From: CAILZL01 sp963748005
GTDB lineage: Bacteria; Pseudomonadota; Gammaproteobacteria; Steroidobacterales; Steroidobacteraceae
Length of the DNA: 64,000 nucleotides
Direction: 5' to 3'
NCBI GenBank assembly: GCA_963748005.1
Contig: CAVVHH010000002.1
Span: forward strand, 1,860,001 to 1,924,000
The translations under genes and the position numbers were made by a program. Positions within the stretch are counted from its first letter, which is position 1. Each line of letters starts with the position of its first letter. This document shows positions 24,755 through 35,726 of the stretch, piece by piece. The notes under the pieces are model-generated. The model searched no databases. It had not been told where the DNA came from and was given only the letters and a program-made list of their open reading frames with translations.

Positions 24755-25336
24755 GTGCGCAACACTATAGTTATCGCTTGGTTAGCCCTGTGCAGTAGTT
24801 GCGCGCAGCTTCCTTACACGAACGTTCCAAATATATCTTCGACACAGAAGAAAGCCGTGGTCTTCGACATTGATGGCACATTGACGCCAGCAGTGTCGGG
24901 GGTATTCGAGGTACGCGATGATGCGGCTGAGGTAGTGCGCGCCTATGCCGGGAAAGGATACAAAATCGTTTATCTAAGTGCTCGCGTGGGTTGGCTCTCT
25001 GCGCGCTTACCTGACTGGCTCAAGAAGAACAATTTCCCGGAGGGAAGTATTCACGTTGCGCAGACTCGCGACGAACGTAACCACCCGGATGTGTACAAAA
25101 CGGGGATTTTGCAGGCATTCGTTGCCAATGGCTGGAGCGTCGAATACGCATACGGAGATTCCTCATCGGACTTGACGGCCTATGCTGCCAGCGGAATCCC
25201 GAGGGAACACGTATTTGCTCTATTGAGAAGAGGAGAGTCTAACTGCCAGCCAGGCATCGCCGCAGCGTGTCTGACGGGCTGGATGGAACATCTGAATTTT
25301 GTTTCCGCGTCGGTAAGAAACGCTAATGAAGACTGA
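24755..25336 (+). CDS. HAD-family phosphatase lipoprotein (LNS2/lipin-like)
   Basis: The GTG at 24755 opens a lipoprotein signal (RNTIVIAWLALCSSC). The open frame continues further upstream, but there it overlaps the previous gene. The catalytic motif FDIDGTLTP gives the nucleophile and acid Asp, SARVGW is motif II, YKTGIL carries the Lys, and GDSSSDLTAY is the acidic motif. The domain resembles the LNS2 module of lipin/Smp2-type phosphatidate phosphatases. A periplasmic, lipid-anchored phosphatase is expected; the substrate is inferred. Confidence 0.8.
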   Translation: MRNTIVIAWLALCSSCAQLPYTNVPNISSTQKKAVVFDIDGTLTPAVSGVFEVRDDAAEVVRAYAGKGYKIVYLSARVGWLSARLPDWLKKNNFPEGSIHVAQTRDERNHPDVYKTGILQAFVANGWSVEYAYGDSSSDLTAYAASGIPREHVFALLRRGESNCQPGIAAACLTGWMEHLNFVSASVRNANED

Positions 25337-25371
25337 ATTAACTGATCAGCCTGAAAAGCAGAGTGGCAACC

Positions 25372-25575
25372 ATGAATACAATGCAAATAGCGCCGAAAGA
25401 CGGTGCTCATTGCGAGGTCGTCGGAGGCACGCATGCGGGCAAGTCCGGCACAGTGAGAGATATCAGGACGAGCAAAACCGGTCACGTAACCATCACCGTC
25501 GTGCAGAAGAACGGAGACAGATTCAAGACCCTTGCCAGAAATGTTGTTGTCAAGAGAAGTCGGAGCAATCCATGA
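25372..25575 (+). CDS. Small KOW-domain protein
   Basis: The 67 residues are nearly all one KOW fold: EVVGGTHAGKSGTVRDIRTSKTGHVTITVV, followed by a basic tail KRSRSNP. KOW domains bind RNA or proteins in ribosomal proteins and NusG. A stand-alone copy is unusual and its target is unknown. A GTG at 25363 is an alternative start. The stop overlaps the next gene's ATG. Confidence 0.75.
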   Translation: MNTMQIAPKDGAHCEVVGGTHAGKSGTVRDIRTSKTGHVTITVVQKNGDRFKTLARNVVVKRSRSNP

Positions 25576-25940
25576 TCGAACACAACCTCGATACTGCCCA
25601 CTCCATCTTGCATGTGCGGCTGAAGTCCGCGCTCGAGAAAGACGACTTTGTGCAGCTCGCGAAAACGGTTGATCCCTACATTGAAGCAACCGGCGATCTG
25701 GCTGGCCTCATCATCGAGACCACCGGGTTTCCCGGCTGGGAAAGTCTTGCGGCAATGGCGAGCCACTTCCGCTTCGTGCGAGATCACCACAAGCACATCA
25801 GGAAGATCGCACTGGTGACCGATTCCGCGTTCGGGAACGTCGCAGAGCACATGGCGCCGCATTTCATATCAGCAGAGATCAGGCATTTTTCTGCCGCTGA
25901 ACTTGAAGCAGCAAAACAATGGCTGATGAGTCATCCTTGA
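25572..25940 (+). CDS. STAS/SpoIIAA-like protein
   Basis: The 122 residues fit the SpoIIAA-like (DUF3478) STAS family: ILHVRLKSALEKDDFVQLAKTVDPYI, a central LAGLIIETTGFPGWES, and IRKIALVTDSAFGNVAEHMAPHF. Anti-sigma-antagonist function is known only for distant relatives; this branch is uncharacterised. The ATG overlaps the KOW-gene stop by four bases, so the two proteins are made together. Confidence 0.82.
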   Translation: MIEHNLDTAHSILHVRLKSALEKDDFVQLAKTVDPYIEATGDLAGLIIETTGFPGWESLAAMASHFRFVRDHHKHIRKIALVTDSAFGNVAEHMAPHFISAEIRHFSAAELEAAKQWLMSHP

Positions 25941-25990
25941 TTCCTCTTGCCCCGGCCGACTATGCGCCGGGAGCAGGAGGAGGCTGGAAC

Positions 25991-27931
<1,941 letters not shown>

Positions 27932-27964
27932 GAAATTTTCCCGCTGTGAATTCTGTTCTTGATC

Positions 27965-28387
27965 TTATTGATTGAGTGCCTGACGCAACAGCTCAGCCTG
28001 TCTGGCCAGCACTTCCTTGTCGGCCATGGCGCGGCCATGTTCGCGCAGCGGCTTGCCCATATAGCGCGGCACAATGTGAAAGTGGATGTGAAACACGGTT
28101 TGTCCGGCGGCCTCACCATTGAACTGAATCAGCATCAGACCGTCCGCCGAGAATGTCTTTTGCGCGGCAGTGGCGATGCGCTGGGTGGTCGTGATCAATG
28201 ACTGCAGCTGATCGGCCGGTAGTTGAAACAGGTTTTCTGCTTCGTACTTGGGAATGACCAGCGTGTGACCGTCGGATTGCGGCATCACGTCCATGAACGC
28301 CAGCGTGTGCTCGTCTTCGTACACCTTGTGGCACGGAATTTCGCCGCGCAGGATCTTGGCGAAGATGTTGTTGCGATCGTAGGCCAT
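27965..28387 (-). CDS. HIT-family nucleotide hydrolase/transferase
   Basis: The 140 residues contain the histidine triad HIHFHIVPR, preceded by NGEAAGQTVFH, as in the Hint branch. Such proteins hydrolyse AMP linked to amines or acyl groups. The N-terminal FAKILRGEIPCHKVYEDE is also typical. It lies just upstream of acs; removal of adenylated by-products is a possible link but unproven. Confidence 0.93.
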   Translation of the reverse strand: MAYDRNNIFAKILRGEIPCHKVYEDEHTLAFMDVMPQSDGHTLVIPKYEAENLFQLPADQLQSLITTTQRIATAAQKTFSADGLMLIQFNGEAAGQTVFHIHFHIVPRYMGKPLREHGRAMADKEVLARQAELLRQALNQ

Positions 28388-28428
28388 GCGCGTCCTCGTT
28401 GTGTAGGTTGCTGACCGATTGTAGAGGT

Positions 28429-28689
28429 TCAGATGCCTGCTTTGCCCAGCGCATCGATCAGCTGGCGCATGGCGTTGCTCAGTGCCGGGTGATCGGCGTC
28501 GAAGCGTGCCGCCAGGTTTTCCAGCGCCGCGGCCGGCGAGGGTTCGGCGGGGGCACTGTCCGGGTCGAGCAGGCGGGTGATGTCCGCCAGCAGGATCAGC
28601 AGCAACTGGCGGGTTTCCGCGTCGGCGGTGGACGTTTCGCGCAGCTGCTGGTGCAGAGCCTGCAGCTGTTGTTTGAGTGGACTGGACAC
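28429..28689 (-). CDS. DUF4404 family protein
   Basis: The GTG at 28689 has GAGGAA nine bases upstream and gives 86 residues. An ATG at 28749 would add a non-conserved stretch. The protein is a helical bundle: LKQQLQALHQQLRE, then LILLADITRLLD and ALENLAARFDADHPALSNAMRQLIDALGKAGI. The pattern is that of DUF4404, a cytoplasmic family of unknown function in gammaproteobacteria. Confidence 0.8.
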   Translation of the reverse strand: MSSPLKQQLQALHQQLRETSTADAETRQLLLILLADITRLLDPDSAPAEPSPAAALENLAARFDADHPALSNAMRQLIDALGKAGI

Positions 28690-28784
28690 GGTGAATTCCT
28701 CGGTCTTTGGGTAGGTGCGGATTATCCCCGCATGTTGTTCCGGAAGCACTGTGGATATTGCGTGCCTACCGCAACGGCAGCAGA

Positions 28785-28819
28785 CATAAAAAAGCCAGGC
28801 TCCATAACAGTGCCTGGCT
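28785..28819 (-). terminator. Rho-independent terminator of the secreted-protein gene
   Basis: On the minus strand AGCCAGGC, an eleven-base loop and GCCTGGCT are followed by TTTTTT, 20 bases after the stop at 28840. Confidence 0.8.
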
Positions 28820-28839
28820 CGATTGCGGTGGTTGCGCGG

Positions 28840-29292
28840 TTACTCGTGAATTTGCTTGTCGTGACTCTTCACTTCCTGCGCTCTCTTGTCAGAAATCAGT
28901 TTCACTTTGTATTTCTCGCCCAGTGCCACCAGCTCGGCATCGTCCACCTTGCGCATGGAGGTAATGTTGGTCGGCAAAGAGGTAACAGGTGTGTTGGGTA
29001 CGGCGATCTTGTCGGTGCTGTCGCCGCAGATCATGCCGTTGTGATCATCATCGATGACCGCCAGGGTCATGGCAAAACGCATCTCGGAGACTGGCGCAAA
29101 CAATTTGACCAGGTAGGCATCCTTTTGCGTCGGACCCCAGAGGATGAGTGTTTGATTGTCCAGCACCTTCCAGTCTGATGGTTGCCTGGCAAACAGGCAT
29201 TCGCGGCCCTTCCTGGTGTCCGCGTCGGTTGCATGGACGCTGCCGGACAGCAGGCCGGCGATGGCCAGCAGGACTGCGGAAATGGTCTTCAT
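28840..29292 (-). CDS. Periplasmic DUF6491-like protein
   Basis: The 150 residues start with a clean signal peptide (ISAVLLAIAGLLSGSVHA). The mature part has one Cys in GRECLFARQPSDWKVLD, then a WGPTQKDAYLVKLFAPVSEMRF core with a second Cys in GMICGDS. This resembles DUF6491 as I recall it, though assignment from memory is tentative. It is a single gene with its own terminator. The function is unknown. Confidence 0.65.
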   Translation of the reverse strand: MKTISAVLLAIAGLLSGSVHATDADTRKGRECLFARQPSDWKVLDNQTLILWGPTQKDAYLVKLFAPVSEMRFAMTLAVIDDDHNGMICGDSTDKIAVPNTPVTSLPTNITSMRKVDDAELVALGEKYKVKLISDKRAQEVKSHDKQIHE

Positions 29293-29436
29293 GGGTCACC
29301 TCAATGTGTGCGTGCCACCCCAGCGGTAGGCAACTCTTTGACGGATTTCCCGGGCAGAGATTCCCAAAATGCGCCAGAAAGTACCGCAATTGAGCCCCCT
29401 CCCATTCAGGCAGGCAATTCGCTGTATCCATTTGCA

Positions 29437-32400
29437 CTACAGACCAACCACCCTTGCCGCCTGCATATACAGGGCGCGGACTTCCTGGTAGCGAGTCTTG
29501 TCCAGCGCCGACTCCGAGGCCAGCTGCTCAAGGGGCTTACCCAGTGAGGCGATGCCATTGCGGAAGTTGGCAAGAGCACTGGCATCGGCTATGGCCCGGG
29601 TTTGTATCAACGCCTGCGAATATCGCGCGATCGATTCCAGCAATTGGTAGGGCCGGTCGACGTCGATCATGCTCCAGGCACGCAGCAACAACAGCTCCGG
29701 ATTGGAATTCACCATGCTCATGCGGTCGATAATAGCCAGACTCTCCACCGCAAATCGCCGTCGCAGATCCGGGCTGGAAACCCGGGCGCGCCACTCGACG
29801 CGCAGTTGCACAGCCTGATTGCTCAACAGTGACGTCCAGGGAACCTGCTCCAGCGCCGTATCCATATCCGCGAGCTTCTTCCACTCATCACGCGTAGCGG
29901 CGGTGGCGCCCTGCAGCGTGAGTTTGCCCAGGTTGCTGGCGCCACTGACAAGATTGCGAATGGTATCGGGCGCTGTCCCGGCCGCCACCGGACCCATCCA
30001 GGCATCAAGCAGTGCATCCCGCAGCAGCGCACTGTCAGGATGTGTTTGGGCAGCGGCCAGCAACAGCTCCAGCGATTGAGCCGTCTGAGATGAGTCTTGC
30101 AGGATGACAGCCTGCAGGTAGGCCTGCAGGTCGGTGTTGGGGAACAGATTGGCATAGTTGTTCAGTCGATCACGCGCGCTTTCATCTCCTTGCATATAAG
30201 CGCCCACGCGGCGGCCAAGATAGGCGTAGTCGATCTTGCCGTTCAGATCGCGGTAGATGTAGCTCCCCTTATCCTGCAGTGGGTCGTACTTCGCCAGCAG
30301 ATCGCCAACTTGCGCCAGACTGAGGTTGCGACCGAAGTCGTACACGCTGGCGGTGGCGAAGCGGTTCTGGTCATCGGTGATTACCGGCGCATCGCCGGCA
30401 AATTCGCGGGCGGTGTTGTCGTCCAGCGCCAGGGCGGCCAGCATGTCTTCAACCACGTTGAGGCCCAAGCTGGCGTAGTGCATGGGCGCCGCGGCAAATG
30501 TGGTGCGGGTCGCGTTGATCTGCTGCTCCGGCGCAATGTCGGCGTCCGAGGCCAGAAACAGCAGTGTGGGTGGTGCGGGCCGATAGACGCGTACATGCGG
30601 ATACACGGCATTGAGCGTGGCCACCAGCGAACGCAGCAACGATTCATCAAGGTAATCCACGTTCATCCATTGCACAAACACGCCACCCGGCCTGAGATGG
30701 CCCCTGACCTGTTGCATGAACTCGCGCGTATAAAGATGCGACGCCCCGGCCGTCCACGGATGTGAGGGCTGCGACACGATGGCGTCGTATTTCTTGTCAG
30801 TGAGCTGCAGCGCGCCGCGCGCATCATTGATGATCATGTTGACGCGCGTATCGGCGAGCGGATTACGCAGCCGTCGTGTCGCAATGCTCTGGTTGGCTGC
30901 GACCACCTTGTCCTCCAGTTCGATGACATCGATATTACGCACGGAAGGCGGTACGGCTTCCACGACACGCCCGCCGCCAAAACCGACAATCAGCATGTCT
31001 TCAGTCTGCGGCCTGGCCAGCACCGCAAGCGGCGCCATCCACGATTCCACATTCAATTGCGGAATGGTGCCCGAAGCATCGATCGATGCTTCGGGCAGGC
31101 CGTTGGTGCGCACCGAAAATTGATCACCCTGACGCAGCATGGTTACCGCGGCGCTGCGTCCAACGTCGTAGTACAGCAGATCGCCCTGACCACTGACGGG
31201 CAGGCCCGAGTAGCGCAGCAGGGCCTCGGGTACAGCAGGTTTGAACAGGGCAATGGCAGCGATGACTGCAGCCAGCACGGGAAAACCAAACCATTTGGCG
31301 GGACGGAACAGCACGACTGCTGCGGCAAGCGCCAGCACGCAACTGGCAATCACTGCGAGCTGCACGGCTCCTTCGTACTTCAGTGCCGGTACGATGATGA
31401 AGCCACCGACGATGGCGCCGAGAATGGCGCCCACCGTGTTCCATGCATAGACGCGCGCGCTGGCGGGTGCCGCATCTGTCACGCTGCGTGCCAGCACGCG
31501 CACCGCCAGTGGATAGGTCAGGCCAATGGCAAAGGCCAGTGGAAACAACAACAGAAAGCCAAACTGCACGCGTTGTCCCAGTGTGCCCACAGCCGGACTC
31601 ACCTGCTGGATGCCATGCCACGCATACATGGCTGTCGCCGCTGCGCCGAGTTCGGCCAGCGCCAGCCAGCGCGCCGCCCATGCGCGTGTGCGCGCCAGCA
31701 ACGCTCCCAGACCACCACCCAGCGCGATGCCAGCGAGGAAGCTGGCCAACATGACACCGAAGGCATACAGACTGCTGCCCAGCACATGGCCAAGCAAACG
31801 CGTCCATAGCACTTCGTGCAGGAAGGACACGGCACCGGAAAGCAGCATCAATGGCAGCACCCAGATGGCGGCGGCGCGCAATGGCCAGCCGATGTCCGCT
31901 GTGGTCTCTTCTGCAGTACTGGTGTTGTTGCTGATGACAGGGTTGCCTGAGGTCTTGCTCAAGGTGAACGCCAGCAGCCCCACCAGCAGGTTGACTGCAG
32001 CGGCAATCCAGATGGTCTTGTGCAGGCCGAATCTGGGCAGTAAAACCAGTGCACCCAGCAATGCGCCACACACCGCACCGGCAGTATTGCAGGCATACAG
32101 CAGGGCGATGCGTTGGCCGATCTGTTGTTCACTGTGTACGGCATGGCGTGTCAGCAACGGCAGAGTCGCGCCCATCAGTGTTGTGGGTACCAGCAGCACA
32201 GCGAAGGCTGATATCAGATAGAACAGTGATGTGCCGCTGAGGCTGGCACTGGGCGGCTCTGACTGGCCGCCGAACATGGCAACCAGCAGTGTTTCCGCCA
32301 GCCACAGTCCCAGTGGAATCAATATCAATGCAGCGACCGCAATGCTGGCTTCGAGTCCCGCATACCAGAGCACTGGCCGGTTGATGCTGCGGATGCGTTT

Positions 32401-32613
32401 TTCGATCAGCCACGCGCCCAGCGCCAGGCCCCCCATATAGGCCGCCAGCACGGCGGCCACCGCCAGTTCCGAGGTGCCGAACACCAGTGCAAACTGGCGC
32501 GTCCACGCCATCTGGTACACCAGTGCCGCGACGCCACTGAGCACAAAGCACAGGCAGACGATAGCGAGGTTGAGCCAGTCGGAAGGTGCAAATGAGGCTT
32601 TGGATCGGGACAT
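29437..32613 (-). CDS. Fused membrane/spermidine-synthase-like protein
   Basis: The 1058-residue protein has about fourteen membrane helices in its first 470 residues (starting LAIVCLCFVLSGVAALVYQM). A spermidine-synthase-like Rossmann domain then runs from about residue 485 to 725, with VGFGGGRVVEAV binding the SAM-type cofactor and VIELEDKVVAAN as motif II. A helical C-terminal region follows. The catalytic Asp-containing loop of true aminopropyltransferases is replaced by VSQPSHPW, so polyamine synthesis is doubtful. This is the fused MFS/spermidine synthase type, whose role is unknown. Confidence 0.85.
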   Translation of the reverse strand: MSRSKASFAPSDWLNLAIVCLCFVLSGVAALVYQMAWTRQFALVFGTSELAVAAVLAAYMGGLALGAWLIEKRIRSINRPVLWYAGLEASIAVAALILIPLGLWLAETLLVAMFGGQSEPPSASLSGTSLFYLISAFAVLLVPTTLMGATLPLLTRHAVHSEQQIGQRIALLYACNTAGAVCGALLGALVLLPRFGLHKTIWIAAAVNLLVGLLAFTLSKTSGNPVISNNTSTAEETTADIGWPLRAAAIWVLPLMLLSGAVSFLHEVLWTRLLGHVLGSSLYAFGVMLASFLAGIALGGGLGALLARTRAWAARWLALAELGAAATAMYAWHGIQQVSPAVGTLGQRVQFGFLLLFPLAFAIGLTYPLAVRVLARSVTDAAPASARVYAWNTVGAILGAIVGGFIIVPALKYEGAVQLAVIASCVLALAAAVVLFRPAKWFGFPVLAAVIAAIALFKPAVPEALLRYSGLPVSGQGDLLYYDVGRSAAVTMLRQGDQFSVRTNGLPEASIDASGTIPQLNVESWMAPLAVLARPQTEDMLIVGFGGGRVVEAVPPSVRNIDVIELEDKVVAANQSIATRRLRNPLADTRVNMIINDARGALQLTDKKYDAIVSQPSHPWTAGASHLYTREFMQQVRGHLRPGGVFVQWMNVDYLDESLLRSLVATLNAVYPHVRVYRPAPPTLLFLASDADIAPEQQINATRTTFAAAPMHYASLGLNVVEDMLAALALDDNTAREFAGDAPVITDDQNRFATASVYDFGRNLSLAQVGDLLAKYDPLQDKGSYIYRDLNGKIDYAYLGRRVGAYMQGDESARDRLNNYANLFPNTDLQAYLQAVILQDSSQTAQSLELLLAAAQTHPDSALLRDALLDAWMGPVAAGTAPDTIRNLVSGASNLGKLTLQGATAATRDEWKKLADMDTALEQVPWTSLLSNQAVQLRVEWRARVSSPDLRRRFAVESLAIIDRMSMVNSNPELLLLRAWSMIDVDRPYQLLESIARYSQALIQTRAIADASALANFRNGIASLGKPLEQLASESALDKTRYQEVRALYMQAARVVGL

Positions 32614-32927
32614 CTGTGCGAATTTTTTGTAGTAACAGACTGGAATCGCAGTGACGTTACCATTGTTTACGCCACGGGTGATGTCATTGCCGGCAGCAAA
32701 CGGGGCGAGTTAGTGCAAGCAGAGGTTTATGGGGATGGGCCTGGTCAGCACTGACCTCAACCAAAATTAATACTTCGTCCCCGATTTCCGTTCACCTGGC
32801 TTGCGTTGGTTTGCCTCTGACAACCTTGTCAAGGTTTTTGCTATGGAGTAAAAAGACCGCCAGTAATTCCGTGGTAGATACGCAACTCGAAGAATTTTTC
32901 TCTTAAATACTCAGGATGGGGGATTAT
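32614..32927. other. Divergent promoter region before the first TonB receptor gene
   Basis: About 310 bases separate the spermidine-synthase-like gene from the receptor. I see a strong ribosome binding site at the right end. I see no copy of the palindrome found before quiC, no gene and no clear promoter. Confidence 0.4.
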
Positions 32928-35636
32928 ATGAACGCACAACAAAGACGCTTGTTAACAAGCGCCGTTGTGTCAGCGATGCTCGGGGGAGCATGGCAGATGA
33001 CACTCGCGCAGTCAGCCGGCACTGATGTCAATGAAGGTCTGGAACTGGAAGAGGTGGTTATCACCGGTACCAGCATCCGAGGTATCCAGCCAGTCGGTTC
33101 GACGCCGGTCCAGTATGGACGCGAAGAACTCGAAGCCGATGCTCCGTCGAGCATTGGCGACGTGCTGGCCAACATTCCGCAGATTGCCAGTTTCGGTACG
33201 GAACAGCAGTTGTCCACAACCAATCGCTTCCGCACCGCCGGCTTCATTCCGGTCATCCATAACATGGAGATTGGTTCGACACTGACGCTGTTCAATGGCC
33301 ACCGCATGGCGGCCACGGGCGCCGAGGCAACGTTCCCTGATCCCAGCATCATTCCCACCATTGCAGTGGAGAGCGTCCAGGTCGTTTCCGACGGCAACTC
33401 CGCAGTCTATGGTTCGGATGCAGTGGCGGGCGTGGTGAACTTCCTGTACCGCCGCAATGTAGACGGTTTTGAAGTCGATCTGTCCACCACGCAGGATCCC
33501 GACTCTTCATACGAAAGCAACAACATCGGCCTGCTCTGGGGTAAAACCTTTTCCAGCGGCGAAGTGATGATCGCGTACGAACATGCCGAGCACACAGCCG
33601 CCCTGCAGGGGGAATTCCCCTTCATTGCGGAGGCTGACCACCGACCTCTGGGCGGCCAGGATCGCCGAACCAACACGTGCAATGAACCCAGAATTGCCAT
33701 CGGTGCGACCACTTATTCCGGACCGAGCCTCGCTGCGAGCACAGCTGCAAATGCTTATCGCTGCAATCCGGACACCAATCTGACACTCGGGTTCGATAAC
33801 GAACGCGACGCAGTCCTGGCAACGGGCCGTTTCCGACCGACTGAGGGTGTGGAGTTCTGGGGCGAACTGAACTACTCCGATTACTCGGAGCCCCGCTACC
33901 AGAACTGGGCGAACATTTCCGTCACAGTACCCAATACCAGCCCATACTTCTGGGTACCTCCCGGCGGCACGACTGCCACTTCACAGACCGTTAATGTGCA
34001 AGCGGAAAATATCTTCGGTCCACGCCTGCAATCGGCAACATCCAAAGTCTCGGCCGTAACATTGGGGGCATCCCTGGATATCGGCGCCACATGGAAAACC
34101 GATGTACGCGTGCATTATTCCTGGACCGACGATTACTGGGATGTGCTGCAGCTGGATCAGGCGAATCTGAGAGCGCTGGTTGCTTCCGGACAATTCAACC
34201 CGTATGCCAACTCACCCAACGCCGTTGCCGGGTTGAATAGAACCGCCAATAGCTCGTCAGTCATTGGGCAGATCAACAATGGCTTTCGCATTGTCAACAC
34301 CGGCAAGCAGGCTTTGACTGAGATCGAAGTCAAGGCGGATGGCCCGCTGTTCGCCATTGCCGGCGGTGATGTCAAGGCGGCAGTGGGTGCCAATCATCGC
34401 ACCGAAGAGCTCCGGCAGACTCAGGATGCGGGTTGTCAGCAGGCCGGCTGCAGCTTCTTCCTGAGGCAGCGCGATGACAATATCGCACGCGGCGTCAACT
34501 CGGCATTTCTGGAAGTGAATGCCCCATTTGTCAGTTCTGCCAATGCCCGCAGTGGCCTTCGCGAGCTGACGTTGTCCCTCGCAGGACGCTACGACAAGTA
34601 CGATCTGCTGTCTGGCGAATTCACACCCAAGGTGGCGTTGAACTACAAGCCGATCGACAGCCTGTCCTTCCATGGTTCCTGGGGCAAGTCGTATGCCGCA
34701 CCGAACCTCGGTCTGACCACGCAAACCTTCGCGATTGTTCAGCTTGGCATGAACATCCAGGGCCAGTCATTTGACACTTACAACCTGGGTGGCGGCAATT
34801 CAGCTCTGGAGTCGGAGAACGCTGAAACCTACAGTTTCGGTGTTGACTGGAAACCGGATGCCCTGCCGGGACTGAGCGCGGGAGCGACCTACTACAACGT
34901 TGTGTATAACAACATCATCTACAAGCCCGGCTTTGACGATCTGATCTTCAATCCGGCCTTCAAGAACCAGCGCATTGTGGGCAACGAAGCAACGCCAACC
35001 GTACCGGTTGTAATCAGCCCTGCGGTCATGGCGCCGATCATTGCGAAATATCCGCCTGATACCATCCTTGCGCCCGGTCAGACCTTCCATCTGGTTGCCG
35101 GTACCTATGCAATCAATATGTACAAGCGCAAGTTCGCCGGGCTGGATCTCAATGTCCGCTACGATTGGGACACCAATAGCTTGGGCAAGTGGGGTGTGGG
35201 TATCAACGCCAACCAGCAGCTGGTCCGGGAAACACAGATTGCTCCTGGGGCCGTGGTTATCAACGATATCGGGACTTTCAAGGCGCCAGAATGGCAGGCT
35301 CAATTCCGCGCAAATTGGAGCGGTAACACCATACCTCTGAGTCTCAGCTGGGTGACCAACTACCTGAGTGCCTACAAGGATACACAGGTGAACTCCAACG
35401 GCACCGTGACCCTGCGCAACACCGACTGGCTGTACGGTGGCGACAGCAGCCTGATTCACAACATCACGGCGGCTTACAACTTTGAAAACCTTTTCAAGGG
35501 TGTGACCCTGCAACTGCGCGTGTTGAACGTGACCAACGAGAAACCGCCACTCGCCGATCTGGTGGTGGGCTATGACGACGACAACCATAGTCCTTATGGA
35601 ACCCAGTACACGCTAAGCGTGCGCGCCAAGTTCTAG
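32928..35636 (+). CDS. TonB-dependent outer-membrane receptor 1
   Basis: The ATG at 32928 is preceded by GGGGGA and gives 902 residues; an ATG four codons earlier is less well placed. A signal peptide is followed by the TonB-box-like LEEVVITGTSIRG, a plug domain (PSSIGDVLANIPQ, GSDAVAGVVNFLYRRN) and a beta-barrel ending in RAKF with the terminal aromatic. The plug resembles that of the second receptor at 42387. It imports a large substrate across the outer membrane. The adjacent ceramidase-like gene suggests a lipid or amide substrate, which is inference. Confidence 0.95.
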   Translation: MNAQQRRLLTSAVVSAMLGGAWQMTLAQSAGTDVNEGLELEEVVITGTSIRGIQPVGSTPVQYGREELEADAPSSIGDVLANIPQIASFGTEQQLSTTNRFRTAGFIPVIHNMEIGSTLTLFNGHRMAATGAEATFPDPSIIPTIAVESVQVVSDGNSAVYGSDAVAGVVNFLYRRNVDGFEVDLSTTQDPDSSYESNNIGLLWGKTFSSGEVMIAYEHAEHTAALQGEFPFIAEADHRPLGGQDRRTNTCNEPRIAIGATTYSGPSLAASTAANAYRCNPDTNLTLGFDNERDAVLATGRFRPTEGVEFWGELNYSDYSEPRYQNWANISVTVPNTSPYFWVPPGGTTATSQTVNVQAENIFGPRLQSATSKVSAVTLGASLDIGATWKTDVRVHYSWTDDYWDVLQLDQANLRALVASGQFNPYANSPNAVAGLNRTANSSSVIGQINNGFRIVNTGKQALTEIEVKADGPLFAIAGGDVKAAVGANHRTEELRQTQDAGCQQAGCSFFLRQRDDNIARGVNSAFLEVNAPFVSSANARSGLRELTLSLAGRYDKYDLLSGEFTPKVALNYKPIDSLSFHGSWGKSYAAPNLGLTTQTFAIVQLGMNIQGQSFDTYNLGGGNSALESENAETYSFGVDWKPDALPGLSAGATYYNVVYNNIIYKPGFDDLIFNPAFKNQRIVGNEATPTVPVVISPAVMAPIIAKYPPDTILAPGQTFHLVAGTYAINMYKRKFAGLDLNVRYDWDTNSLGKWGVGINANQQLVRETQIAPGAVVINDIGTFKAPEWQAQFRANWSGNTIPLSLSWVTNYLSAYKDTQVNSNGTVTLRNTDWLYGGDSSLIHNITAAYNFENLFKGVTLQLRVLNVTNEKPPLADLVVGYDDDNHSPYGTQYTLSVRAKF

Positions 35637-35642
35637 CGCCAT

Positions 35643-35688
35643 AGCCCGTCAGGATGATGCTTTTCAGCGTCATCCTGACGGGCTTTCT
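35643..35688 (+). terminator. Strong terminator after receptor 1
   Basis: AGCCCGTCAGGATGA and TCATCCTGACGGGCT form a 15-bp stem around a 12-base loop, followed by TTTCTT, seven bases after the receptor stop. The ceramidase-like gene begins 39 bases further on and may be reached by read-through or its own promoter. Confidence 0.8.
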
Positions 35689-35726
35689 TGCCGATGGCTT
35701 CTTCAAGCCAGCTACGGAAACAAATC

